From Bacteroidales bacterium (GTDB lineage Bacteria > Bacteroidota > Bacteroidia > Bacteroidales > UBA10428): a DNA stretch of 57,925 nt. The notes below the pieces were generated by a model, which saw nothing but the letters and a program-made list of their open reading frames with translations, was not told the DNA's origin and did no database searches. The position numbers and the translations under genes are program-made. The stretch covers positions 1-57,925 of the forward strand of contig JAFGQZ010000013.1 of assembly GCA_016935435.1 (NCBI GenBank). Direction: 5' to 3'. This document shows positions 35,585-45,048 of this stretch, in pieces (the stretch's first letter is position 1; each line of letters opens with the position of its first letter).

Positions 35585-36469
35585 TTATTTTATAGTATTA
35601 TACTTATTGATGTCAAATTTAACCCAATAAATATCTCTAATCATATTAATCTCTCGACAAAAAAATAAATATTGACCATCTGGAGAAACAATCGGCATCG
35701 CATCCCAATCAGATGTATTAATTTTGTTTCCAAGATTAATTGGATTTCCCCATTTATCATTTGTTTTAAAACTAATATACAAATCAGCACTACCAAATCC
35801 ACCAAACTCTCTAGAATCAAATATCAAATAACTTTCATCTGGCGATATATATGGATGACCCACAAATTTCATCCCATTTATAATTGAATCTATTGGTTGA
35901 ATATTGACATAGTTATTATTAAGATAATCTGCACTAAGTATCTGTCCCTTTCCTTCACGAGTGAAATATATTTTATTCTTATTAGTTAATGTTGCAAAAT
36001 ATTCATATTCCTCAGAGTTAATTTCTTGAATCAACTTCATTGGATTTCCCCAACCACCAGGCTTTTTCTCAACGTACCACAAATCATGGGCTTTGTATTT
36101 TGTAGAATCAGAATGAGCAGCAAAAAAGATTTTATTATTATCAGGAGATAGAATTGCTTCTGATTCGGGAAATCCAGTGAAGCTTATCTTTCTAGGCATT
36201 AACCATTTGCCATCTACAGCTCTATTAACAACCATAATATCCTTTTTACCTCCTCCCCAATTATAACCAAAAAGCATAAAACTAAAATCATTTGAAAAAC
36301 TACACGGATATTCGTTTGCATTTTCAATAGAAATCAATCCTGGGGCAAATATTACCGGAATATCTGACGGTGCAGGTTGATTTAAATAATCAGATAGTAA
36401 ACTTTTATTCTGAGCACATGAATTTGTCTCAAAACCTATTACAATAAAAAGAATCAATATTTTTCTCAT
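35585..36469 (-). CDS. PD40 (TolB-like) beta-propeller protein, copy 2
   Basis: 294 residues. Exported: signal peptide with possible lipobox TNSC (Cys18). The DYLNQPAPSDIPVIFAPGL start is a motif typical of Bacteroidota PD40 proteins. Repeats follow: SEAILSPDNNKIFFAAHSD, HPYISPDESYLIFDSREF, MPIVSPDGQYLFFCRE, each an SPDxxxLFF-type PD40 blade. Such propellers bind peptides or glycans; no enzyme motif. It is 10 bases behind its paralogue at 36480 and co-directional, so a tandem duplicate in one operon. AT-rich. Confidence 0.75.
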   Translation of the reverse strand: MRKILILFIVIGFETNSCAQNKSLLSDYLNQPAPSDIPVIFAPGLISIENANEYPCSFSNDFSFMLFGYNWGGGKKDIMVVNRAVDGKWLMPRKISFTGFPESEAILSPDNNKIFFAAHSDSTKYKAHDLWYVEKKPGGWGNPMKLIQEINSEEYEYFATLTNKNKIYFTREGKGQILSADYLNNNYVNIQPIDSIINGMKFVGHPYISPDESYLIFDSREFGGFGSADLYISFKTNDKWGNPINLGNKINTSDWDAMPIVSPDGQYLFFCREINMIRDIYWVKFDINKYNTIK

Positions 36470-36479
36470 AACCTTATTT

Positions 36480-37376
36480 CTATTCGGTTTTTTCTTTTAA
36501 TCTTTCTATAACTTCTGAACTTACCCAAAAAATATCTTGATTATTATTTTGTGTCCACCTTGTGAAAAAAAGATACTTCCCGTCTTGTGTAACAGAGGGG
36601 AATCGCTCTTGAGCCCATGTATTGATAGGGCTACCCATATTAATTGGTTCTGACCAAACTCCTGTTTTTATATTCCGAAATGAAATCATTAATTCTCCAT
36701 AGTCTCCATTGTAATCTAATCGAGAAAATATCAAATAACTTTCATCAGGTGCAATGTAGGGTGTCCAATTTTTATATCCTTTTAAATTAATTTTATCATC
36801 CAATAATTGAATAGAGGCCATTTTTCCATCATTAAATGATATTTTCGAAATACCTTCATCGCTATCGAAATAAATAGTTCCATTATTTGTGACTGAAGGT
36901 GAAAATCCAGAACAAATAACTTTTGGATTAACCCACTGATTACCTTTTTTACTATAACAAATTATTTCATTACTTTCAACATCTTTATTTACAGCAGCGG
37001 GTTGTCCTCTATAAAAATATAACCTTTTGTTGTCTGCTGAAATTATTAGACCTCCTTCATAAAGTCTTTCTTTTGAGAATGGGGCTATAGTTGGTTTTGT
37101 CCAGTTACCACTTATTCGCTTAGAACACATTATTAATTGAAAAACCGAATCATTAGATATAACAATCTTTGACCAATATAATTCATCTCCATCTAGTGAA
37201 AATGTAGGTGAACTATGCTCAATACCAGATGTGGACACATAATCATCCCCAAAAATCAAAGGTTTATCCTGAGGAGCAGTTTGTCCGAAATAATCACCCG
37301 ATAAATCTAGCATAGTCTGACCAAAAGAAAAATCTATCAGAATACAGAAAAGCGCTAGTAATAATCCTTTTTTCAT
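36480..37376 (-). CDS. PD40 (TolB-like) beta-propeller protein, copy 1
   Basis: 298 residues with a signal peptide (1-19, to SFG). It shares the DYFGQTAPQDKPLIFGDDYVS opening with the next gene, then PD40 blades: SPTFSLDGDELYWSK, GLIISADNKRLYFYRG, TPYIAPDESYLIFSRLDY, FPSVTQDGKYLFFTRW. No lipobox, whereas the paralogue may have one, so the two could differ in anchoring. First gene of the pair. AT-rich codon use suggests acquisition with the neighbouring genes. Confidence 0.75.
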   Translation of the reverse strand: MKKGLLLALFCILIDFSFGQTMLDLSGDYFGQTAPQDKPLIFGDDYVSTSGIEHSSPTFSLDGDELYWSKIVISNDSVFQLIMCSKRISGNWTKPTIAPFSKERLYEGGLIISADNKRLYFYRGQPAAVNKDVESNEIICYSKKGNQWVNPKVICSGFSPSVTNNGTIYFDSDEGISKISFNDGKMASIQLLDDKINLKGYKNWTPYIAPDESYLIFSRLDYNGDYGELMISFRNIKTGVWSEPINMGSPINTWAQERFPSVTQDGKYLFFTRWTQNNNQDIFWVSSEVIERLKEKTE

Positions 37377-37494
37377 TTGCTTTTTAAAAAAAATTCATTT
37401 TGTAAAAATCGGTTATCAGCCTGGGAATATGGCAGCTAACTACTATTTATTAACTGTTTTCCCTGCTTTTAACCGTACGCTTTCAAAATAAAAC

Positions 37495-38562
37495 CTATTG
37501 GCTTACAACATAATCCAGGATCAACCTGTTAAACTGCTCCGCCGTATCGTTGGCAAACTTTACTTTAACAGGCAAATAATAGCAAAATGGTTTTATTTTT
37601 TTCGGAAACCCTTGTAAATGAATCATGCGGACGGCGTCTTTTTCGGTTGTAAGAATAATTTTTTGCTCTGCTTTCAAGCCGGAAAACTGTTTTCTGATTT
37701 TATCAATATCGGCCCTGGTAAAATTATGGTGATCGGGAAAGCGGACAAGCTGGCAGCCAATCCCAAATCCGGAGAGATAACCTTCAATGGGCCTGGGGTT
37801 GGCAATGCCTGTTACCAATAAAACCTGTACATTGTGCCTTTTTAACTGGCCAGGGTTTTTATATAAATGTTTCTTTCCAAAAACAGGTTCAAGGCTTCCA
37901 TATTCCATAGTGGAAAAAAACAAGTGCTGGCTTGGCAAAAGCCTCAACCGTTTTTGCCAGAAGCCTGTATCATTGCTGGTGAGTGTTTTTGGCGATTTTG
38001 TAACAATTACAACCTGTGCCCTTTTAAGGGCCGATATGCCTTCGCGCAGGTTGCCGGCAGGCAATAAAAAATCGGAGAACACTGGCCGGTTATAGTCAAT
38101 TAGTACAATCGATAATCCGGGCAAAACATATCGGTGCTGAAAGGCATCGTCGAGAAGCACTGCCCGGGTTTTCTTTTTCTTTTTGAGCAATTTGCTTATG
38201 CCTTCAACGCGGTTTTCGCTTACAGCTAAAGCAATTTTATCGAATTTCTTGTACACCTGGAAAGGCTCGTCGCCTATATCGGATGGTGTCGATTTCTTTC
38301 CGGCCAGTACAAATCCTTTGGTTTTTCTTTTATACCCGCGGCTGACAACCCCAACACGAAATTTTTTCTGCAACAATTGCGCGAGGTATTCTATGTGGGG
38401 CGTTTTTCCTGTTCCGCCAACAGTTATATTTCCCACAGAAATTATTGGCACATCAAACTTTTTCGATTTCAGGATCCCATGGTCGAACAGTCGGTTTCGC
38501 ACAGCAACTGCAATTCCGTACAGCAATGAAAAAGGCACCAGGAACAATCGAAAATAGTTCAT
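37495..38562 (-). CDS. lpxK: Tetraacyldisaccharide 4'-kinase LpxK
   Basis: 355 residues. P-loop NITVGGTGKTPHIEYLAQLL (about 46-65), GVVSRGYKRKTKGF (about 75-88), LLDDAFQHRYV (about 137-147) and a C-terminal ILTTEKDAVRM (about 303-313) are standard LpxK features. It phosphorylates the 4' position of the lipid A disaccharide precursor at the inner membrane (lipid A pathway). It lies 59 bases downstream of the LytTR regulator gene, same strand, so may be the last gene of the efflux/two-component operon or have its own promoter. Confidence 0.92.
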   Translation of the reverse strand: MNYFRLFLVPFSLLYGIAVAVRNRLFDHGILKSKKFDVPIISVGNITVGGTGKTPHIEYLAQLLQKKFRVGVVSRGYKRKTKGFVLAGKKSTPSDIGDEPFQVYKKFDKIALAVSENRVEGISKLLKKKKKTRAVLLDDAFQHRYVLPGLSIVLIDYNRPVFSDFLLPAGNLREGISALKRAQVVIVTKSPKTLTSNDTGFWQKRLRLLPSQHLFFSTMEYGSLEPVFGKKHLYKNPGQLKRHNVQVLLVTGIANPRPIEGYLSGFGIGCQLVRFPDHHNFTRADIDKIRKQFSGLKAEQKIILTTEKDAVRMIHLQGFPKKIKPFCYYLPVKVKFANDTAEQFNRLILDYVVSQ

Positions 38563-38621
38563 CAGAAATATGCAGGTTTTTATCAGCCCGAAAATATACC
38601 GAAATTTTCGGACTTTATAGT

Positions 38622-39383
38622 TTATTTGCCAAGCCAGTTTTTAAACGCAGAGTTCTTCAAACGACTAACAATTACCTCGGCTTTATAGGGTGGTACCAGG
38701 GTTACATGCAACTTACCGCCAAAATAGTCTTCGACCCTATTTACAGAATCGACATGGATGACAGTGTTGCGGTTGGCCCTGAAAAACATTTCCGGATCGA
38801 GCTCTTCCTCGAGGTTTTCAAGGGTATAGTTTAAAATATGTTCTTTGTTTCCTTTATCAACGGCATAGCATATTTTATTTTCGGTATAAAAATAGCCGAT
38901 ATCGGCCACATCAATTTTATAGAAGGCAGCAGTGCCTTGAACCAAAAACCGCTTCCGGTATTTTTTTTCCCCGAGTTTTATGGCTTCAACAATTTCTGCG
39001 TAATCAGCAATTTTTGAGGCACCGGCAAAGCGGAATTGCTTTTCAAATCGGCTTATTGCCTGCTCGAGTTCCGATTCCTTTACCGGCTTCAGCAAATAGT
39101 CGATACTGTTTACCTTAAAAGCCTGGATGGCATAATTATCGTATGCTGTAGTAAATATTACAGGGCATTCGGTTTTCGTTTGTTCAAAAATCGAAAAACA
39201 GATACCATCGATAAGCTGTACGTCCATAAAAATAAGGCCGGGCGTATGGTTTCGCAACCATTCAACACTGCCGGCAACACTGTCGGTTGCATGCACAATA
39301 TTCCACTGTGGCCTTATTTTTAAAACCATGCCCTGCAACAAACGCTGGTTATGTAACTCATCTTCTACAATTAAGATATCCAT
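38622..39383 (-). CDS. LytTR-family response regulator
   Basis: 253 residues. Receiver domain 1-125 with E7/D8, phospho-acceptor D54 (IFMDVQLIDG), T78 and K99 (LLKPVK). LytTR DNA-binding domain about 150-253 (RFLVQGTAAFYKI, ADIGYFYTENK, RANRNTVIHVDSVN). It would be phosphorylated by the kinase whose gene precedes it by 14 bases. LytTR regulators bind paired direct repeats. Genes upstream in the same run encode an RND efflux system, a plausible target. Confidence 0.92.
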   Translation of the reverse strand: MDILIVEDELHNQRLLQGMVLKIRPQWNIVHATDSVAGSVEWLRNHTPGLIFMDVQLIDGICFSIFEQTKTECPVIFTTAYDNYAIQAFKVNSIDYLLKPVKESELEQAISRFEKQFRFAGASKIADYAEIVEAIKLGEKKYRKRFLVQGTAAFYKIDVADIGYFYTENKICYAVDKGNKEHILNYTLENLEEELDPEMFFRANRNTVIHVDSVNRVEDYFGGKLHVTLVPPYKAEVIVSRLKNSAFKNWLGK

Positions 39384-39397
39384 TTACAATATTTGTT

Positions 39398-40438
39398 TTA
39401 TATAAGGGGTATAGTTACTATAAAAGTACGCCCGTTATTATCGATTTCCACCTTTTTTTCGGTAAGAAAAGCATACCTGTTAACAAGGTTTTTCAACCCG
39501 TTTTTCGATGAATATCCCGACTCTTTAGGCTGAAAATTGTTAGTTACCGTTAATTTGTCGTTTTTTGCCTCTATTTCGATAGAAAGAACATTTGGTTTGC
39601 CGGCAACGTTATGTTTAAGGGCATTTTCTACCAATATCTGCAAAGCAAGGGCAGGAAGGCGCAATTGCATAGCCGCGTTTTCGATTTGAAACGACACAGC
39701 TAGGTTATCGCCAAGCCTCTCTTTGTGCACAGCAATGTACGAATGGATAAAAGCAAGCTCTTCCGACAGTAACACTGTGGTTTTTTCGCGACATTGGAGT
39801 ACATACCTGTAAACATCGGTAAAGTTTTGCACAAAATCGACTGCCGTTTCGGGGTTATAAATAATCATCGACTTCAATACGCTCAGGTTATTAAACAAAA
39901 AATGTGGGTTTAACTGCTCCTGCAATGTATTGTAATCGCTCTGCAATTTAGCCTGCTTCAGGGTTTCAAGCTCATGATCCGAACGAAGCCACTTTTCGGT
40001 AATGCGTATCCCTATTGAAACGATAATAAGGATAAGGATAAAAATAACCCCAAGGGCTATCATAAGCCTTGTCATCCGTTCGTTGAGAAGGTTTTCGTAG
40101 CCTACAAGTTTCTCGAAATATAAAATGGATAGCCATGCCATCATGGTGCTCACAAAAATATGCAACACAATACGCAAGCCTATTTTCTCGGGTATAGGCA
40201 AAAAACGTTCAGAAACATTATCGAGTAAAACATTGGCCTCGCTTATCAGAATAAACAATATAACTACCCGAATGTATTCTTTGGCCGAAACGGGCATGGT
40301 TGAGCTGTCGAGGGTAATGGTTGTGGCAAAAAACAGGAAAACAAAGCCTGTACAGCCCACCATAATTATCCGCAATGCAGTGCTCTTCAGGCTATACGAC
40401 GATAGTTTGCTTATAAAATGCAATTCCCTGTTTATCAT
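39398..40438 (-). CDS. LytS-type sensor histidine kinase
   Basis: 346 residues. Four hydrophobic segments in the first 150 residues (about 20-45, 53-75, 87-110, 125-147), no periplasmic sensor domain of size. Kinase region: QLNPHFLFNNLSVLKSMI (His near 183) of the His_kinase (PF06580) family, then LVENALKHNVAGK (N box near 262-274). The C-terminal ATP lid is short. It starts 35 bases after the TolC-like gene and 14 bases before the LytTR regulator, its likely partner. It probably senses membrane state; signal unknown. Confidence 0.9.
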   Translation of the reverse strand: MINRELHFISKLSSYSLKSTALRIIMVGCTGFVFLFFATTITLDSSTMPVSAKEYIRVVILFILISEANVLLDNVSERFLPIPEKIGLRIVLHIFVSTMMAWLSILYFEKLVGYENLLNERMTRLMIALGVIFILILIIVSIGIRITEKWLRSDHELETLKQAKLQSDYNTLQEQLNPHFLFNNLSVLKSMIIYNPETAVDFVQNFTDVYRYVLQCREKTTVLLSEELAFIHSYIAVHKERLGDNLAVSFQIENAAMQLRLPALALQILVENALKHNVAGKPNVLSIEIEAKNDKLTVTNNFQPKESGYSSKNGLKNLVNRYAFLTEKKVEIDNNGRTFIVTIPLI

Positions 40439-40473
40439 TTTTTTTTCTCAATTTACAAAAAAACCCCGGAGCA

Positions 40474-41889
40474 TTATTCTTCCGGCTTAACTACAAGTTT
40501 TCCGGCAGCCTTCAGGTACAAGGTTTCTTGTGTTTTATAATTTGCCTTCGCCTCGATAAGTTCGCTGTATGCCTGTTGCCACGAGGTTTGGGCAATAAGC
40601 AGGTCGGTAATTGTTTCAGCGCCAAGTTCGTAATTATCGTTACTTATACGAAGGTTTTCGGTGGCCTGCCCCAGGGCATTTTCGGCAATTTCAATTTGCA
40701 GCGCCGCATGGTTCAGGTTAAACCGGGCCTGTTCGGTTTCCAGTTGCATCAGCCTGGCCGCGTTCTCCAGTTCGAGCTGTTTAATATCTTTCGATACTTT
40801 CGCCGATGAAACTTTTTTCATGCCCTCGCCCCAATGGAACAAAGGAATTTTAACCGAAGCCATAACACTTAAGTTGGTGTTTGAATAATCGGAGCCGGCA
40901 AACTCAACACCACCCAGATAAGAGTACCCTGCCCTTATCCCAGCCTGTGGGAGAAAATCGGCACGGGCCAGGTTAACCTTCTGGTCTTCGAGTGCAACTG
41001 TGCTTTCGAGCAATTTATATTCCGGACGGTTTGCAATATTTTCGTCTTCAGTGCCAGCAGGTAGTGCAATAGTCATTTCGGCCAATGTATCGGTAAGAAA
41101 AAGTTGTGTTGAATAGGGCATACCGGTAATTCGACAGAGCGACATACGTGCCAGTTCCAGACCGCTTGAAGCTTTTTGCACATTCAGCAATGCCTTGTTG
41201 TACTCTACCTTGGCCTTCAAATAGTCGTTTTCGCTGGCCATGCCGGTTTCGTAAGCATCGCTTGCTTTTTTTACCAGTTCTTTCAGCATTGTGGCAGCAT
41301 TTTCGGCAAGTTTTAGTTTTTCGCTTACCGAAATATAGAGCCAGTAAGCCTGATCGGCTGAGGCAATAATATTGGCCTGCTGCATTAATAAATTTTGCCG
41401 GGCTATTTCGGAGCCAATTGTTGCCATTTTATTGGCTGTTATAATTTTGCCGCCGGCAAAAACAGGCTGCTCCGCCTGTACCCCTGCCAGGTATGCTCCT
41501 TGCAGGCTCAGTTCAAGGGGTAGCCAGGCATACAGGTTAAAAACCGGGTTTCCATCGGGGCCAATAACCGGCTGACCCAGAGGATCTACCATAATATTAG
41601 GCTGAAGTTCTCCTGTGGCAGGATTTGGGGTTGCTGTCGGCAGGTAAATTTCGGTTTCGAAATTGTCTTTCAGATATATGCCCGTAGCCGATGCAGATAC
41701 CGATGGCAGAAACAGGGTACGCATTGCGGCTTTTTCGTTGCCAGCTTTTAAAATGTTTTTTTCGGCAACGAGAATTTCGTGGCCCGATTGTAAGGCAAGC
41801 TCCCTGCACTTTTGCAACGAAAGCTGCTCCTGTGCTGTGGCCGCTAATGCAAAAAACAGTAGAAAAAATATACTTTCGGTTCGTTTCAT
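40474..41889 (-). CDS. TolC-family outer-membrane efflux channel
   Basis: 471 residues. Signal peptide 1-19 (to ATAQ), LSLQKCRELALQSGHEIL start, then two repeats of long alpha-hairpins and short strands, ending with a helix rich in Ala/Glu (LIEAKANYKTQETLYLKAAGKL). TolC-type trimers form the outer-membrane duct for RND pumps. It follows the RND gene by 12 bases. The order adaptor-pump-channel is complete and tightly spaced. Confidence 0.9.
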   Translation of the reverse strand: MKRTESIFFLLFFALAATAQEQLSLQKCRELALQSGHEILVAEKNILKAGNEKAAMRTLFLPSVSASATGIYLKDNFETEIYLPTATPNPATGELQPNIMVDPLGQPVIGPDGNPVFNLYAWLPLELSLQGAYLAGVQAEQPVFAGGKIITANKMATIGSEIARQNLLMQQANIIASADQAYWLYISVSEKLKLAENAATMLKELVKKASDAYETGMASENDYLKAKVEYNKALLNVQKASSGLELARMSLCRITGMPYSTQLFLTDTLAEMTIALPAGTEDENIANRPEYKLLESTVALEDQKVNLARADFLPQAGIRAGYSYLGGVEFAGSDYSNTNLSVMASVKIPLFHWGEGMKKVSSAKVSKDIKQLELENAARLMQLETEQARFNLNHAALQIEIAENALGQATENLRISNDNYELGAETITDLLIAQTSWQQAYSELIEAKANYKTQETLYLKAAGKLVVKPEE

Positions 41890-41901
41890 CGTAATTATCC
41901 C

Positions 41902-44900
41902 TTAATCGGTTAAAATTTTAACATTTTTTTCTTTATGAATATTGAACAGCACCGCATACAATATAGGCACAAAAATAAGGGTGATTATGGTACCTGCCAG
42001 TAACCCGCTGATAATGGCCACAGCCATACTGCTGTACATGGGGTCGAAAAACAGGGGCAACATGCCCAGAATAGTTGTCAGCGATGCCATAATTACCGGC
42101 CTTGTGCGCGAAACAGTAGCTTTAATAATTGCCTCGTAATGGCCATGCCCTTCGTGCATTTTCTTGTTTATCTCGTCGAGCAGCACTATCGAATTTTTAA
42201 TTAACATACCTGCAAGGCCAATTGACCCGATTATTGCCATAAAGGTAAACGGCTTTCCGGTAAGTATCAGTCCCGGCACAATACCAATAATTGCCAGCGG
42301 AATGCATGCCAGCACAATTATCGGCCTGCGAAAATCGTTAAACAAAACTATAAGTGTAAGAACAATAAGCATAATTGAGATGGGCAGGAACTTAAAAATA
42401 TTTCTCAGTGCCATGTTTTGCAATTCGTACTCCCCTACCCAGCGCATGTTATATCCGTCGGGCAGTTCAATTGCATTGATATCTTTTAGTAGGCTTTTTC
42501 GTAGCAATGCAGGGCTGATGCCTTCCACCGGATCGCACTGTGCTTCTATACTGCGTTTGCCATCGGTGCGGTGAACAACCATTTCTTCCCAGCCTATGTT
42601 CAGCCCGTTTGTTACCGTGTTCAAAGGTACCGGGCGTAATAACTTTGCCGTAATATCATCAATGCTCTCAAGGCCATATAGGGCTTTGGCAATATCATCT
42701 TTTCCAATGGCCCTTATGTTTGGCAACATGTTCCACACCGGTATGTTTTCGAGGTTTTGATCTTTTGGGCCATCGGGGTTGTTAATCTTTAGCAACATTG
42801 GAACCGGGGTTATTCCATCGTAAATATTCCCTACAGGCAAGCCATCGGTTGAAACCAACAGGGCATTGCCAACATCTTGCCGACTTGTTCCAATAGTTCG
42901 GGCCTTATACTGGTCGAAAAGTGCATTAACAACCATACCTTTTGGTTGCCAGTTGTTGCCAATGGTAAATGTATTGGCATAAATATTATTTCTCATGGCA
43001 TTTTCGGCCTGTTTGCTCAAATCGCGCAAAACAGCCGGATCGGGGCCTGTAAATTCCACCTCCACAAGGTGGGTTGATTTAATCGATAGGTTGTATTTTC
43101 GTATCCGGCTGGTAGCCTCAGGATAATTGTCGTGCAGGTATTTTTCGAGAATGGGTTTCATTTCAATCATGGTAGCATAATCTTCAAAATCCACAATTAG
43201 CTCCCCATAATTGTCGGCAGGCTCGCCTACCGGCCTTACCAGGCAATACCGTGTTGGCGACATGCCCTGGCTGGTAACCACCATTTTTACCTGGTTGAGC
43301 GATAGAAAATAACGGGTAATTTCTCTCAGATCGTTTTGAACCCTTGCTGGGCCGGTGCCCGAAGGCAGCTTATACTCAATATATACCTGGTTGTAGTTAA
43401 AATCCGGAAAGAAGGTCTGCTTTACGTTTTTAAAATTATATGCTGCCAGCAAAAGTAGAACAGTGGCCACAAATACAGTAGTTATTTTATGATCCATTAA
43501 AAACGAAAGCGATTTTTCCAATACCCTGAACATACGGCCATCGTATGGGTTTTCAGTATTTTTTTTGTTTGTTTTGCGCATAAAAATTGCCGAAAACAGG
43601 GGTACCTGGGTAAGAGCAAGCACCCAGCTGATAAGCAGCGATATGGCCAAAACAATAAACAGGTCGCGGGCATAAGTGCCGGCAGTATCTTTCGAAAGAA
43701 ATACAGGCAGAAAAGCAGTAATGGCAATAAGGGTAGCCCCAAGCAAAGGCATGGCTGTACGTTTCGCCGGGCTGGTAAAGGTAAGCTTTCTGCGGCCTTT
43801 AACCTGCAAATCGACAACTATGCCATCTATAACTACAATGGCATTATCGACCAGCATGCCCATGGCAATAATAAAAGCGCCAAGGGATATTCGTTGCAGG
43901 CTCCCGTCGGCTACCAAAAGCACCGGAAAAGTTGCCAATATGGTAAGCAACAGGCCTATACCTATAATTAAACCTCCACGCAGGCCCATTACAACCATCA
44001 AAACAAGGATAACAATACCCACCGAGGCAACCAGGTTTTTCATAAAATCGTTAATAGAGCCCTGCACTTTATCGGGCTGGAAGAATACTTTGGTAAATTC
44101 GTAACCGGCCGGTATATTTTTTTGCATTTCAGCAAGTCTGGCCTCAACCCTTTTGCCTACCTCTATAATATTTTCGCCCGATTCCATCGACATGGAAATC
44201 CCCAGGGCTTTTTCGTTGTTAAGTGCAAATGTGTTCCTTAACGGATTGTTGTATGTTTTTGTAATGGTGGCCAAATCGGAAAGTTTGAACTGCTGGCCAT
44301 TGATACCGCTAATTATAAGGTTCTCTAAATCGGAAATTGTTTTCAGTTTATCGTTAACTGTAAGCCTCATAAGCTGGTTGCCGGTTTGTACCGAACCGGC
44401 ATACACAGTTGCATTCTGGGCATTAATGGTTGATATTACCTGAAGGGGCAAAACGCCAAGCCTGGCCATTTTATCGGCCGAAAGTTCTATCTCGATAACC
44501 GGATCCTGTACCCCGTAAACCTCAACTTTGCGCACACCCTTAACTTCAAGTATTCCCCTGCGGATGTAATCGGCCTGGGCGGCCATTTCCTGATAGGAAA
44601 AACCTTTGGCCGTCATGGCATAAAACATACCGTAAACATCGGCAAAATCGTCGTAAATAAGCTGGGCCTGTATGCCTTGGGGCAGTCTTTCAGCGGCCAG
44701 TTGCAGTTTACGGCGCATAAATTCCCAGCGTTGTTCGATTTCTTCCTGGGGCACTGTCATTTTCAGCTCAATATCAATAGTTGATACATTGGGTTGCGAT
44801 GTTGAGCGTATTTTTTCAATATCGGCAAGTTTGCTAAGTTCTTCCTCGAGTACATTTGTTACCTGCAACTCTACTTCGTGTGCCGATGCCCCCGGATAAA

Positions 44901-45048
44901 CAGTAACAACTTTTGCAATCATTACTTTAATTTCGGGGTCTTCGAGCTTGCTGAGGTATTTGAACGACATTATACCCCCGACGGTAATACATAACAATAA
45001 AAAATAAAATACCGCCTTTTTCTTAAATATTGTTTCTGACAGATGCAT
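41902..45048 (-). CDS. RND-family efflux pump permease (AcrB-like)
   Basis: 1,048 residues, normal for HAE-type RND pumps. First TM about 12-30, large periplasmic loop (YPGASAHEVELQVTNVLEEEL), TM2-6 with AMGMLVDNAIVVIDGI (the proton-relay Asp is in VDN; the second Asp of AcrB is Asn here), second loop, TM7-12 with GLAGMLIKNSIVLLDEI, where Lys matches the relay Lys. It exports drugs, lipids or metals using the proton gradient. Start codon overlaps the adaptor stop (TAATG), so the two are co-translated. Substrate cannot be set from sequence. Confidence 0.9.
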   Translation of the reverse strand: MHLSETIFKKKAVFYFLLLCITVGGIMSFKYLSKLEDPEIKVMIAKVVTVYPGASAHEVELQVTNVLEEELSKLADIEKIRSTSQPNVSTIDIELKMTVPQEEIEQRWEFMRRKLQLAAERLPQGIQAQLIYDDFADVYGMFYAMTAKGFSYQEMAAQADYIRRGILEVKGVRKVEVYGVQDPVIEIELSADKMARLGVLPLQVISTINAQNATVYAGSVQTGNQLMRLTVNDKLKTISDLENLIISGINGQQFKLSDLATITKTYNNPLRNTFALNNEKALGISMSMESGENIIEVGKRVEARLAEMQKNIPAGYEFTKVFFQPDKVQGSINDFMKNLVASVGIVILVLMVVMGLRGGLIIGIGLLLTILATFPVLLVADGSLQRISLGAFIIAMGMLVDNAIVVIDGIVVDLQVKGRRKLTFTSPAKRTAMPLLGATLIAITAFLPVFLSKDTAGTYARDLFIVLAISLLISWVLALTQVPLFSAIFMRKTNKKNTENPYDGRMFRVLEKSLSFLMDHKITTVFVATVLLLLAAYNFKNVKQTFFPDFNYNQVYIEYKLPSGTGPARVQNDLREITRYFLSLNQVKMVVTSQGMSPTRYCLVRPVGEPADNYGELIVDFEDYATMIEMKPILEKYLHDNYPEATSRIRKYNLSIKSTHLVEVEFTGPDPAVLRDLSKQAENAMRNNIYANTFTIGNNWQPKGMVVNALFDQYKARTIGTSRQDVGNALLVSTDGLPVGNIYDGITPVPMLLKINNPDGPKDQNLENIPVWNMLPNIRAIGKDDIAKALYGLESIDDITAKLLRPVPLNTVTNGLNIGWEEMVVHRTDGKRSIEAQCDPVEGISPALLRKSLLKDINAIELPDGYNMRWVGEYELQNMALRNIFKFLPISIMLIVLTLIVLFNDFRRPIIVLACIPLAIIGIVPGLILTGKPFTFMAIIGSIGLAGMLIKNSIVLLDEINKKMHEGHGHYEAIIKATVSRTRPVIMASLTTILGMLPLFFDPMYSSMAVAIISGLLAGTIITLIFVPILYAVLFNIHKEKNVKILTD

